From assembly GCA_018665625.1 (NCBI GenBank), contig JABJCF010000043.1, positions 1-5,650 on the forward strand: a stretch of DNA of 5,650 nucleotides. Reading direction: 5' to 3'. This document shows positions 1-5,650 of this stretch, in pieces (positions within the stretch are counted from its first letter, which is position 1; each line of letters starts with the position of its first letter). Position numbers and translations under genes: made by a program. This DNA comes from Nitrospina sp. Lineage in GTDB: Bacteria > Nitrospinota > Nitrospinia > Nitrospinales > VA-1. The notes beneath the pieces are model-generated. The model did no database searches. It was not told the origin of the DNA and was given only the letters and a program-made list of their open reading frames with translations.

Positions 1-2201
1 CCTTTTTCATAGCTTTCTACGGCCTTTTCAAACTCTTTTAATTGCTGATAAAAATCTCCTGTTTTCTTTAAAATTACCCCCTGACTTCTTTTATCATCCA
101 TTTTTTTTGCCAGCGTTAGAGCACCCTCAAGATTTTCAATGCCCTTTTTAGTTTTGCCCATTAGCATATGTGCATTGGCCATATTTTGCATTATTCCCAT
201 TTCTCGTATCGGGTCATTGCATTGCCGCGAAACTGTTTTAGCCTGCTTGAACTGGGTTATTGCTGTGGTGAATTTTTTCATTTTGGTATTTACCAAGCCA
301 ATATCATCAAGGTTTTTTGCTACTTGTTTTTTATTATCTTTCTTTTGTGCGATCTCCAACGATTTCTTGAAATTTAATTCAGCTTGTTCCAATTTATTGG
401 ATTTATAGTAGGCTTGACCTAGATTATCCAAAGTCTCCATTTCCTTCTTCTTATTTCCTTCAAGCCTTACAAACTCCAATACTTTTTCAAAACATTCGCA
501 GGCTCTTTCATAATCGTCTGTCTCAAGGCTCGCCTTACCCAATAAGTTCATTGCATCTTTTTCATCTTTAGAATGACCTAATTGATTGGCAAGACTCTGA
601 GCATCTTCTAAATATTCAACTGCTCTTTCATAAAGTTCCATATCCACCAGTTGCATACCTAAAGTAAGCAGATTGTTCTTTTCTGATTCTATATTTTCGG
701 ATTCGCGAGAGGCTGCCAGGGCTGACTCATTCCATTGAATGCACTCTTCTGGAGGATGCCGCATGGGCATCAAAACCCTGGCCTGAGTACAATAATCCCC
801 ACATAGTTTGGCTATGGTTGCGTCTTCTGTACTTTTATTCGCTGACCACGTCTGTCCAGCCTGAATATTAGCCCAATTCAGATCAAACATATTCAATGCG
901 CTCTCGGCAGCTTCTTCATCTTGTTCATAAAGCTCATTAGCTTCAGTCAATACCTCAAAATAATAAAGTGCAAGATTCCGGTGAGTGAGGATTTTTTCAG
1001 AGGGTCGCAGTTCTTTTGAGACCAACTGCCGAATGACTTCATGAAAAAAGTATCGCTGATTGAGTGGATCGTATTCGATTAACTTCAAAGCAACCAGCCT
1101 TTTCAGGTGTTCGTTTTCCCTATCTCCACAGATATTTTCTTCTGCTTTCTCATCAAAAGAATCTGCAAATAAAGCCAGCTTTCTGAGAACGGTTGCAGTT
1201 TCTTTTTTAAGTTCTCTATTAACAATATTAAAAATAGGTTGCACATCTCTGTCAATAATTTCGATCTCTTTTTTCTCTTCCTTAATAAATTCGTCACCTT
1301 CGGGTTTCATAAGCCTGCGTTCTTCGCGAAGGGAATTGATAATATTTGTTAATGGAAAATCAGGGTTCTCTTTAATAAATGAACCCACGATAGAAATTGC
1401 AAGTGGTGAATTACCACAAAGCTCTGAAATTTCTGCGGAATCTTGTTTCGCGGTTGGGGCAAGATAAAATAATAATAGTTCCCCTTCGTCTTGATGCAAT
1501 TCTTTAACCTGACGAGAGAAAGAACCTGGGGGTGCGATCTTGGTTTCAGAAGTCACAATCATCATCCCCGACTTAGGCGGCATCAGATGTTTTATCTGAC
1601 TGAGTTTCTTCACATTTTCCAGAACAATTAGAATTCTTTTGCCTCGAAATGATGCACCATATTGCTCAGAAAGTTCTAAAGGATCGGATGGAATGGCTTC
1701 TTGTGGGTTAAAAGCCCGCAATACATATCCCATGGCCTTGCTGACGGGCAAGGGCTTATCACTATCACCTTTCAGATCGATATAGAATTGAGCATCAGGA
1801 TATTTGGGAGCTAACTGATGGGCTAACTCAAGTGCCAGTGCTGTTTTTCCGATAGCTTTTTTGCCATAGAGACAAATGGGCCCAGCACTATTCCAAGTTT
1901 TGCCTGCAACCTCATGAAGACTATCTTTTCTTCCAAAAAAGGCTTCTAATTTTTGTGGCAACTGCTTAGTAGACAGTGCGGGAAAGCTTTTGGAGTTTAT
2001 CATCGATAGCTGGTTCAAAAGGCTGGACCCTGCGCCTGAAGAACCCGGACTGCTTGTTGGTGACCGTGTGGATGATTCTGAATGGTTTGAGGAGTTGTCT
2101 TCGTTAGTTTTATTAGAATTTTTACTGCCGGAACTTGAAAATATAAAGCGAAGCCCGACAAAAATAACAACCAATATAATTATTGTTACAGATACATCCA
2201 T
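1..2201 (-). CDS. Membrane-anchored STAND NTPase (NB-ARC/AfsR-like) with TPR repeats, C-terminus outside window
   Basis: An unbroken reading frame of 733 codons runs leftward off the window. The ATG at 2201 is the only plausible start, because a TAA lies in frame four codons upstream. Residues 4-21 form one hydrophobic helix; R18, K27 and K31 follow it, so the bulk is predicted cytoplasmic. Residues 22-60 are a Ser/Asn-rich linker. The NB-ARC domain (about 85-300) shows FFGRKD at 88-93, Walker A GKKAIGKT at 113-120, a kinase-2 strand RILIVLENV at 189-197, MIVTSE at 214-219 and a GLPL-like GNSPLAI at 263-269. A winged-helix region (about 330-400) ends in an MHD-like FHEVIRQL at 386-393. From 511 onward there are at least six TPR units of 39-40 residues. 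STAND proteins are ATP-dependent switches that oligomerise when the repeat sensor is engaged. The ligand and output here are unknown, and regulation, signalling or phage defence are all possible. Two usually conserved active-site residues are altered (E195, E219). No strong Shine-Dalgarno is visible. The domain call is secure; the role is not. Confidence 0.9.
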   Translation of the reverse strand, partial: MDVSVTIIILVVIFVGLRFIFSSSGSKNSNKTNEDNSSNHSESSTRSPTSSPGSSGAGSSLLNQLSMINSKSFPALSTKQLPQKLEAFFGRKDSLHEVAGKTWNSAGPICLYGKKAIGKTALALELAHQLAPKYPDAQFYIDLKGDSDKPLPVSKAMGYVLRAFNPQEAIPSDPLELSEQYGASFRGKRILIVLENVKKLSQIKHLMPPKSGMMIVTSETKIAPPGSFSRQVKELHQDEGELLLFYLAPTAKQDSAEISELCGNSPLAISIVGSFIKENPDFPLTNIINSLREERRLMKPEGDEFIKEEKKEIEIIDRDVQPIFNIVNRELKKETATVLRKLALFADSFDEKAEENICGDRENEHLKRLVALKLIEYDPLNQRYFFHEVIRQLVSKELRPSEKILTHRNLALYYFEVLTEANELYEQDEEAAESALNMFDLNWANIQAGQTWSANKSTEDATIAKLCGDYCTQARVLMPMRHPPEECIQWNESALAASRESENIESEKNNLLTLGMQLVDMELYERAVEYLEDAQSLANQLGHSKDEKDAMNLLGKASLETDDYERACECFEKVLEFVRLEGNKKKEMETLDNLGQAYYKSNKLEQAELNFKKSLEIAQKKDNKKQVAKNLDDIGLVNTKMKKFTTAITQFKQAKTVSRQCNDPIREMGIMQNMANAHMLMGKTKKGIENLEGALTLAKKMDDKRSQGVILKKTGDFYQQLKEFEKAVESYEK

Positions 2202-2309
2202 AGGGGCATCTTATTAAATAAAGGTTTTATAAAAATCCCAAAAACCATCCTCTAAAAAATTACAGAATGGTGCGATTGGTTTTAATTGTTTTGCTATATT
2301 ATTTGGCAC

Positions 2310-2337
2310 ATTATCCCATTTTTCTCTGGAATTTCAA
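2310..2337 (-). promoter_or_regulatory. Possible sigma70-type promoter for the STAND gene
   Basis: Read on the minus strand, TTGAAA (2337-2332) and GATAAT (2315-2310) are separated by 16 bp. Each box matches the consensus at five of six positions. Transcription would start near 2303 and give a 5' untranslated region of about 100 nt before the ATG at 2201. The surrounding DNA is AT-rich, so chance matches are likely; another TATAAA-like hexamer sits closer to the gene at 2231-2226 but has no good -35. Confidence 0.35.
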
Positions 2338-2421
2338 TGTTTTCGGTAATTAATTTTCTTTGTAAACCAAAACGGCGGATTTAAGTTTAACTACTTTATG
2401 CTTTTTACGGCTCCTGTTTTC

Positions 2422-2444
2422 TTAAATCTTATAGTTTAATCTTA
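2422..2444 (+). repeat. Imperfect 10-bp direct repeat upstream of the pyr promoter
   Basis: TTAAATCTTA (2422-2431) is followed by TTTAATCTTA (2435-2444), with eight of ten positions identical and a 13-bp period. It lies 16 bp upstream of the pyr -35 box. It could be a protein site or an UP-like AT-rich element, but such repeats also arise by chance in DNA this AT-rich. Confidence 0.3.
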
Positions 2445-2459
2445 CAAAATTCAGAAAAC

Positions 2460-2487
2460 TTGACTTAACAGAAAACTCTGCTAAAAT
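2460..2487 (+). promoter_or_regulatory. Sigma70-type promoter of the pyr operon
   Basis: TTGACT (2460-2465) and TAAAAT (2482-2487) are each five of six to consensus and separated by 16 bp. A TGC directly before the -10 (2479-2481) makes an extended -10 element. The predicted start is near 2494-2496, a few bases before the PyrR hairpin, which is where an attenuation leader should begin. The fit between promoter, hairpin and terminator supports this as the operon promoter. Confidence 0.75.
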
Positions 2488-2502
2488 CCTATTGTTACTA
2501 AA

Positions 2503-2535
2503 CTCTTTTAAACAGTTCTGTGAGACTGTAAAGGG
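2503..2535 (+). promoter_or_regulatory. PyrR-binding RNA hairpin (anti-antiterminator)
   Basis: The segment AGTTCTGTGAGACT (2514-2527) matches 12 of 14 positions of the PyrR-binding consensus ARUCCNGNGAGGYU known from Bacillus pyr leaders. The hexaloop CUGUGA fits the CNGNGA pattern. The two differences keep the stem paired: U2516-A2525 replaces U-G, and U2517-G2524 replaces C-G. The upper stem spans 2512-2517 with 2524-2529. A three-base bulge on the 5' side (UAA, 2509-2511) separates it from a lower stem CTCTTT (2503-2508) with AAAGGG (2530-2535). This bulged-stem layout is the one known for PyrR sites. PyrR with bound UMP or UTP should stabilise it. The consensus is recalled from memory and not searched. 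Confidence 0.82.
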
Positions 2536-2592
2536 ATTGAATGAATATACAACTAACACCACTTCTACCTTCTTGCGGGTTTCAATTTACCC
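2533..2592 (+). promoter_or_regulatory. Predicted antiterminator pairing in the pyr leader
   Basis: GGGATTGAA (2533-2541) can pair with TTCAATTTACCC (2581-2592), giving six continuous base pairs, a three-base bulge and three G-C pairs. It uses GGG from the lower PyrR-hairpin stem and CCC from the terminator, so it excludes both. This is the three-state logic expected of PyrR attenuation: without PyrR the antiterminator can form, and with PyrR it cannot. The pairing was found by eye and no energies were calculated. A ribosome translating the leader frame would also disrupt it. Confidence 0.55.
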
Positions 2593-2642
2593 AAAGAGGG
2601 TTTTTTTTTGACCTACTCCCTCCCTTCCCGAGATCAAGATGA
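2541..2642 (+). CDS. Putative 33-aa pyr leader peptide overlapping pyrR start
   Basis: An ATG at 2541 opens a 33-codon frame that runs through the entire terminator. The T tract encodes three Phe (residues 21-23), and the frame then passes through a Pro/Leu-rich end (DLLPPFPRSR) to a TGA at 2640-2642. The stop shares ATGA with the pyrR start, the same junction as pyrR/pyrB. A Shine-Dalgarno-like AAGGG (2531-2535) lies 5 nt before the ATG, inside the lower stem of the PyrR hairpin. The E. coli pyrBI leader peptide likewise reads through its attenuator. The peptide itself probably has no function; its translation would be regulatory. A 33-codon frame can occur by chance, but its start, ribosome site and stop all fall at meaningful positions. 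No homology has been tested. Confidence 0.6.
   Translation: MNIQLTPLLPSCGFQFTQRGFFFDLLPPFPRSR
2567..2609 (+). terminator. Intrinsic terminator/attenuator before pyrR
   Basis: ACCTTC (2567-2572) pairs with GAGGGT (2596-2601), including one G-U. After a bulged A2595, TTG (2573-2575) pairs with CAA (2592-2594). Past an unpaired CG, GGT (2578-2580) pairs with ACC (2589-2591), leaving an 8-nt loop. Nine T residues (2601-2609) follow directly. It lies between the promoter and pyrR with no complete gene upstream, so it acts as a leader attenuator and not as an end-of-operon terminator. Confidence 0.78.
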
Positions 2643-3175
2643 GCACAACTCTATTAAATGAAAATGATATTGCGCGTGCTATAAGCAGAATTTCACACGA
2701 AATTTTAGAACGTAATAAAGGGGCTGAAAATATAGCTTTGATTGGCATTCGCACCCGAGGGGTCACTCTTTCCAGCCGTCTTCAAGAAAAAATCAACACC
2801 ATAGAAAATACTCAGGTAGAAACAGGTGCCTTAGATATAACCTTATACAGAGACGATCTGGGTGCAGGACTCCAAAAACCTGAATTGAAAAAAACGGAAA
2901 TCACCTTTGCGCTAGAGGGGAAACATGTGATTTTGTGTGATGATGTTTTATTTACTGGAAGAACCATTCGGGCGGCCATCGATGCCCTAATGGATTTTGG
3001 AAGGCCTGCTTCCGTTCAATTAGCAGTATTAGTAGATAGAGGCCATCGTGAGCTTCCCATAAGACCTGATTATGTTGGGAAAAATATTCCCACCCCAAAA
3101 TCCAAACGAATTCAGGTGTATTTGAAAGAAGTGGATGATGAGGATAAAGTCATTATCCAGGAGCCCGCGAAATGA
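2639..3175 (+). CDS. pyrR: PyrR, pyr operon regulator / uracil phosphoribosyltransferase
   Basis: PyrR binds pyr leader RNA in response to uridine nucleotides and, in many species, also makes UMP from uracil and PRPP. The 178 residues are normal family length. Visible signatures are RISHEILERN (17-26), GIRTRGV (36-42), LDITLYRDDL (65-74), the PRPP loop VILCDDVLFTGRT (97-109, with D101/D102) and the PyrR-typical LVDRGHRELPIRPDYVGKN (131-149). The start is fixed by conservation, and the frame is closed upstream by TGA at 2609-2611. No Shine-Dalgarno precedes the ATG; instead there is a pyrimidine-rich tract (2612-2629) and an ATGA overlap with the leader frame, so translation may be coupled. 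It is the first structural gene of the operon, behind the attenuator that it probably controls, which implies autoregulation. Identity is secure; whether the enzyme activity matters in vivo cannot be seen. Confidence 0.96.
   Translation: MSTTLLNENDIARAISRISHEILERNKGAENIALIGIRTRGVTLSSRLQEKINTIENTQVETGALDITLYRDDLGAGLQKPELKKTEITFALEGKHVILCDDVLFTGRTIRAAIDALMDFGRPASVQLAVLVDRGHRELPIRPDYVGKNIPTPKSKRIQVYLKEVDDEDKVIIQEPAK
3159..3163 (+). promoter_or_regulatory. Ribosome binding site of pyrB inside pyrR
   Basis: AGGAG lies 8 nt before the pyrB ATG at 3172, within the last codons of pyrR. With the ATGA stop/start overlap it fixes the start and allows both independent initiation and reinitiation. Confidence 0.75.
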
Positions 3176-4119
3176 CCCAAACTGCTAGCCTTTCTAAACG
3201 AAATATTATCTCCATGGATGGTCTTACAGCAGAGGATATAGAGATAATTCTTGATACTGCGGATTCTCTTAAAGAAATATCCACTCGTACAATAAAAAAA
3301 GTACCTACCCTTAGAGGGCGCACAATAATTAATTTATTCTTCGAGCCAAGCACCAGAACCCGCACCTCATTTGAAATTGCAGGAAAAAGATTGAGTGCAG
3401 ATGTTATCAATATTTCAGGAACTGGCAGCAGTACCGCCAAGGGAGAAAGCCTGATAGACACTGCAAGAAATCTCGAAGCAATGAATCCCGATATTCTTGT
3501 TGTCAGACACAATTGTTCGGGGGCACCCGCTCTTGTTTCACAATTTGTTAATTGCCCTGTAATTAATGCGGGAGACGGTACTCACGAACACCCAAGCCAG
3601 TCCTTACTCGATCTTTTAACGATACGGGAGCATAAAGGTTCTTTAAGCGGTTTAAAAGTTGCCATTGTAGGTGACATTGCCCATAGCCGCGTAGCCAGAT
3701 CCAATATTCTAGCGATGCAAACAATGGGTATGAAAGTCAAAGTGGTTGCCCCCCCTACCCTTATTCCTATAGAAATTGAAGACCTTGGTGTTGAAGTTTG
3801 CTATGACCTGGGACAAGGCATCAAGGATGCCGATGTAATAATGATACTTCGCATTCAACTTGAAAGGCAAAATCAGGGACTTCTTTCAAGCTTAAGAGAA
3901 TATTCAAATTATTTCTGTCTAACCGAAAAACATCTAGCAAATGCTAAGGAAGACACTTTGATAATCCACCCTGGCCCAGTCAATAGAGGGATAGAAATAG
4001 CATTAGATGTAATGGACGGCCCTCGTTCCGTAATTTTGAATCAAGTGACCAATGGAGTCGCAATCAGGATGGCTCTTTTTTACCTGCTGTTAGGAGAGAG
4101 CGATGCAGACACTAATTAA
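3172..4119 (+). CDS. pyrB: Aspartate carbamoyltransferase catalytic chain
   Basis: PyrB condenses carbamoyl phosphate with aspartate to give N-carbamoyl-aspartate, the committed step of pyrimidine synthesis in the cytoplasm. The 315 residues are full length. The carbamoyl-phosphate site STRTR is at 60-64 within FEPSTRTRTSFE; the loop STAKGES is at 87-93 (K90), R112 follows, and HPSQ is at 140-143. The aspartate domain carries GDIAHSRVARSN (167-178), R227 in LRIQLERQ and HPGPVNRG (266-273). All expected catalytic residues are present. It is an ATCase and not an ornithine transcarbamoylase, judging by the HPSQ context, the HPGPVNRG motif and the pyr neighbours. No pyrI regulatory chain follows; pyrC overlaps its end by 17 nt. 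That suits ATCases that lack PyrI and pair with a type I dihydroorotase, as known in Aquifex, but the complex is inferred here. Confidence 0.97.
   Translation: MTQTASLSKRNIISMDGLTAEDIEIILDTADSLKEISTRTIKKVPTLRGRTIINLFFEPSTRTRTSFEIAGKRLSADVINISGTGSSTAKGESLIDTARNLEAMNPDILVVRHNCSGAPALVSQFVNCPVINAGDGTHEHPSQSLLDLLTIREHKGSLSGLKVAIVGDIAHSRVARSNILAMQTMGMKVKVVAPPTLIPIEIEDLGVEVCYDLGQGIKDADVIMILRIQLERQNQGLLSSLREYSNYFCLTEKHLANAKEDTLIIHPGPVNRGIEIALDVMDGPRSVILNQVTNGVAIRMALFYLLLGESDADTN
4092..4096 (+). promoter_or_regulatory. Ribosome binding site of pyrC inside pyrB
   Basis: AGGAG sits 6 nt before the pyrC ATG at 4103 and within the pyrB coding sequence. It supports that start and implies that the 17-nt overlap is real. 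Confidence 0.8.
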
Positions 4120-5386
4120 AAACGGTCATCTCATTGACCCGGGAAATAAAAAAAATGGTGAATTCGATTTACTAATAAACAAAGGTAAAATTGAAGCAGT
4201 TGAAGCTAGAGGAAAAATTAATGAAACATCTGATATAGAAATAATCGATGCAAACGGCGCTATTGTGTCCCCTGGGTTCTGTGATATGCATGTTCATTTC
4301 AGAGAACCAGGTCATGAATATAAGGAAACCATAGAAACGGGTAGTCAATCCGCAGCAGCGGGAGGTTTTACTACGGTGGCAGTAATGCCCAATACGGATC
4401 CCGTAAATGATAACCGTTCCGTCACTGAGCTTATTATCTCCCAGGCTAAAGAGACATCAATCGTCAATGTGTTGCCCATAGGAGCAATAACCAAAGGATT
4501 AAAAGGCGAAACCCTTTCAGACATGGGTGAATTAAAAGCTGCCGGTTGCATAGGCTATTCAGATGATGGCAGGCCCGTAAGCGACAGTGAACTCATGCGG
4601 CGTGCCTTAGAGTACAGTAAAATGTTTGACCTTCCATGCATTCAACATAGTGAAGTTCTGGAGCTCACTCGCGGGGGAAGTATGAATGAAGGAATTGTAT
4701 CCACAGAACTTGGTCTGAAAGGGATGCCGACCGAGGCCGAAGATATTATGGTACACAGAGATATATGCTTATTACCCAAAACCGGTGGCAGACTTCATGT
4801 GGCACATATCAGCAGTGGAGGTGCTGTGGATCTGGTCCGTCAAGCCAAAGCAAAAGGGTTACCCGTTACCTGTGAAGTTGCACCTCATCATTTCACGCTG
4901 ACCCATGATGCGTGCAGAGGGTATGATACAAATGCCAAAATGAGTCCTCCTCTTAGAGCAGAGCGTGATATCGAAATGATAAAAGAAGGGATGAAAGATG
5001 GCACAATTGATTTCATAGCAACAGACCATGCACCCCATGATCTGGTCGACAAGCAGATGGAGTTCAGTAAAGCTTGTTTCGGAATTGTTGGCCTCGAAAC
5101 AGCTCTCCCTTTAACCTTGAAAATGGTAGATGAAAAAGTCATCTCTCTGGAAAAAGCCATTGATATGCTTACTTTTCAACCCAATCGCGTTTTTGGACTT
5201 GATAAAGGCACATTAGGAATTGGTAAAGCTGCAGATATAACTCTTTTTGATGAAAAAATGGAGTACTCCATTGATCCCAGTAAATTCAAATCTCGTAGTA
5301 AAAATTCCCCTTATAAGGGCTGGAATGTAAGAGGGAAAATTCTTCGAACTCTTGTTAATGGAAAAACAGTTTTTAAGAACAACTGA
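4103..5386 (+). CDS. pyrC: Type I dihydroorotase, catalytically intact
   Basis: PyrC interconverts N-carbamoyl-aspartate and dihydroorotate, the third step of the pathway. At 427 residues it fits the long type I class (about 420-430) and not the shorter E. coli type II enzyme. The amidohydrolase fold is shown by [10 protein letters not shown] (61-70; metal ligands H63 and H65, substrate R67), MPNTDP (95-100; N97), SDDGRPV (153-159, with the Asp that replaces carboxylated Lys as metal bridge in type I enzymes), QHSE (181-184; H182), HVAHIS (232-237; H235) and ATDHAPH (306-312; D308, H312). [12 protein letters not shown] (326-337) is also typical. Every metal ligand expected is present, so this is not the inactive pyrC' homologue that accompanies pyrB in pseudomonads. 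The C-terminal part (370-427) returns to the small beta domain. Residue equivalences are from memory of Bacillus and Aquifex enzymes. Confidence 0.96.
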   Translation: MQTLIKNGHLIDPGNKKNGEFDLLINKGKIEAVEARGKINETSDIEIIDANGAIVSPGFCDMHVHFREPGHEYKETIETGSQSAAAGGFTTVAVMPNTDPVNDNRSVTELIISQAKETSIVNVLPIGAITKGLKGETLSDMGELKAAGCIGYSDDGRPVSDSELMRRALEYSKMFDLPCIQHSEVLELTRGGSMNEGIVSTELGLKGMPTEAEDIMVHRDICLLPKTGGRLHVAHISSGGAVDLVRQAKAKGLPVTCEVAPHHFTLTHDACRGYDTNAKMSPPLRAERDIEMIKEGMKDGTIDFIATDHAPHDLVDKQMEFSKACFGIVGLETALPLTLKMVDEKVISLEKAIDMLTFQPNRVFGLDKGTLGIGKAADITLFDEKMEYSIDPSKFKSRSKNSPYKGWNVRGKILRTLVNGKTVFKNN

Positions 5387-5415
5387 ATTTATCTTCACAG
5401 AAAATAATAGATAAT

Positions 5416-5650
5416 ATGAAAGCGCTTTTAGCTCTTGCCGATGGAAAAATATACGAAGGCGAACATTTTGGTTCAGAAGGTGAAGTAGAAGCTGAAATAG
5501 TTTTTAACACCAGTATGATGGGTTATCAGGAAATTATTACTGATCCTTCCTATTGCGGCCAGATGGTGGTCATGACCTATCCCTTGATTGGCAACTATGG
5601 CATAAACCCAGAAGACTTTGAATCCGATCGCCCCTACCTCTCGGGATTTA
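5416..5650 (+). CDS. carA: Carbamoyl-phosphate synthase small (glutaminase) chain, N-terminal part
   Basis: CarA hydrolyses glutamine and passes ammonia to CarB, which makes the carbamoyl phosphate used by PyrB. Only the first 78 residues lie in the window. They contain the family's N-terminal signature: [13 protein letters not shown] (7-19), [17 protein letters not shown] (30-46) and TYPLIGNYG (54-62). The glutaminase domain with its catalytic Cys would come later and is not visible. The start at 5416 gives the usual N-terminus ([10 protein letters not shown]). The ribosome site is weak: the 29 bp between pyrC and carA are AT-rich with no AGGAG. The usual Gly before the Glu of the EVVFNT-like strand is Ala26 here. 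It continues the operon, and carB is expected downstream. Confidence 0.95.
   Translation, partial: MKALLALADGKIYEGEHFGSEGEVEAEIVFNTSMMGYQEIITDPSYCGQMVVMTYPLIGNYGINPEDFESDRPYLSGF

Larger units (their letters stand above)
2202..2459. other. AT-rich divergent intergenic region, no gene
   Basis: No coding frame with recognisable content is seen between the STAND start and the pyr promoter. The stretch holds the weak leftward promoter described separately. It also has a 7-bp inverted repeat (AAAACCA at 2241-2247 against TGGTTTT at 2277-2283) inside the presumed 5' untranslated region of the STAND transcript, and an imperfect direct repeat near 2422-2444. The two units diverge, so no terminator is expected here and none is seen. 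Confidence 0.6.

Noticed and set aside
139..408. Open frame of 89 codons on the plus strand, with others at 1060-1467 and 1990-2217
   Set aside because: They lie antisense to the long STAND frame, have no recognisable domains and compete with clear NB-ARC and TPR motifs on the minus strand.
2186..2209. Seven-codon minus-strand frame starting at ATG 2209, overlapping the STAND start
   Set aside because: It is too short, has no ribosome site and its position gives no regulatory logic; likely chance.
2241..2283. Inverted repeat AAAACCA / TGGTTTT as a possible terminator or operator
   Set aside because: A 7-bp AT-rich stem with a 29-nt loop is weak, and no transcript ends here between divergent genes.
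2488..2502. Possible reiterative-transcription start as in E. coli pyrBI or codBA
   Set aside because: The predicted start region has no run of T or A at the initiation point, so UTP-dependent slippage is not supported.
3153..3512. Minus-strand open frame opposite pyrR/pyrB, with similar ones at 4345-4551, 4888-5160 and 5213-5398
   Set aside because: All are shadows of well-recognised pyr genes on the plus strand, with no domain features and no promoter or ribosome site.
5389..5414. Inverted repeat TTATCT / AGATAA in the pyrC-carA gap
   Set aside because: Only six AT-rich pairs around a 14-nt loop with no T tract, so neither a terminator nor a stable ribosome-site hairpin.
1..5650. A functional system joining the STAND protein with the pyr operon
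   Set aside because: They are divergent neighbours with separate predicted promoters and no shared motif; the adjacency alone does not support a joint pathway.

Overview
The window holds two divergent transcription units separated by about 440 bp of AT-rich DNA. On the left, reading leftward and running off the window edge, is a long gene for a membrane-anchored STAND-type NTPase. Its order is one N-terminal transmembrane helix, a Ser-rich linker, an NB-ARC/AfsR-like nucleotide-binding domain, a winged-helix region and at least six tetratricopeptide repeats. On the right, reading rightward, is a de novo pyrimidine operon: pyrR, pyrB, pyrC and the start of carA. Its products cover carbamoyl phosphate synthesis (carA, with carB presumably beyond the window), aspartate transcarbamoylation, dihydroorotate formation, and a PyrR regulator that senses uridine nucleotides.

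The most informative stretch is the roughly 150 bp leader before pyrR. A good sigma70-type promoter (TTGACT, 16 bp, TAAAAT with an extended -10) is followed by a hairpin that closely matches the PyrR-binding consensus as I remember it. A possible antiterminator and an intrinsic terminator with a nine-T tail come next. A 33-codon open reading frame starts just after the PyrR hairpin, reads through the whole terminator and ends in an ATGA overlap with the pyrR start. Its Shine-Dalgarno-like GGG lies in the lower stem of the PyrR hairpin, and pyrR itself has no convincing ribosome site. This suggests that PyrR gates translation of a leader peptide, that leader translation keeps the terminator open, and that pyrR translation is coupled to it. 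That is an inference from sequence. It resembles what has been proposed for Thermus (leader peptide plus PyrR) and mycobacteria (PyrR occluding a ribosome site) more than the purely RNA-based Bacillus mechanism.

The genes are packed tightly: leader/pyrR overlap by 4 nt, pyrR/pyrB by 4 nt, pyrB/pyrC by 17 nt, and carA follows pyrC after 29 nt. No rRNA, tRNA, CRISPR array or insertion sequence is visible.

The organism cannot be named from this window. It is a fairly AT-rich bacterium with ordinary bacterial signals (sigma70-like promoter, AGGAG ribosome sites before pyrB and pyrC), a type I dihydroorotase and PyrR-controlled pyrimidine synthesis. The weak ribosome sites on several genes and the large STAND/TPR protein make a typical Firmicute less likely; a Nitrospinota- or delta-proteobacteria-like lineage is a guess only.
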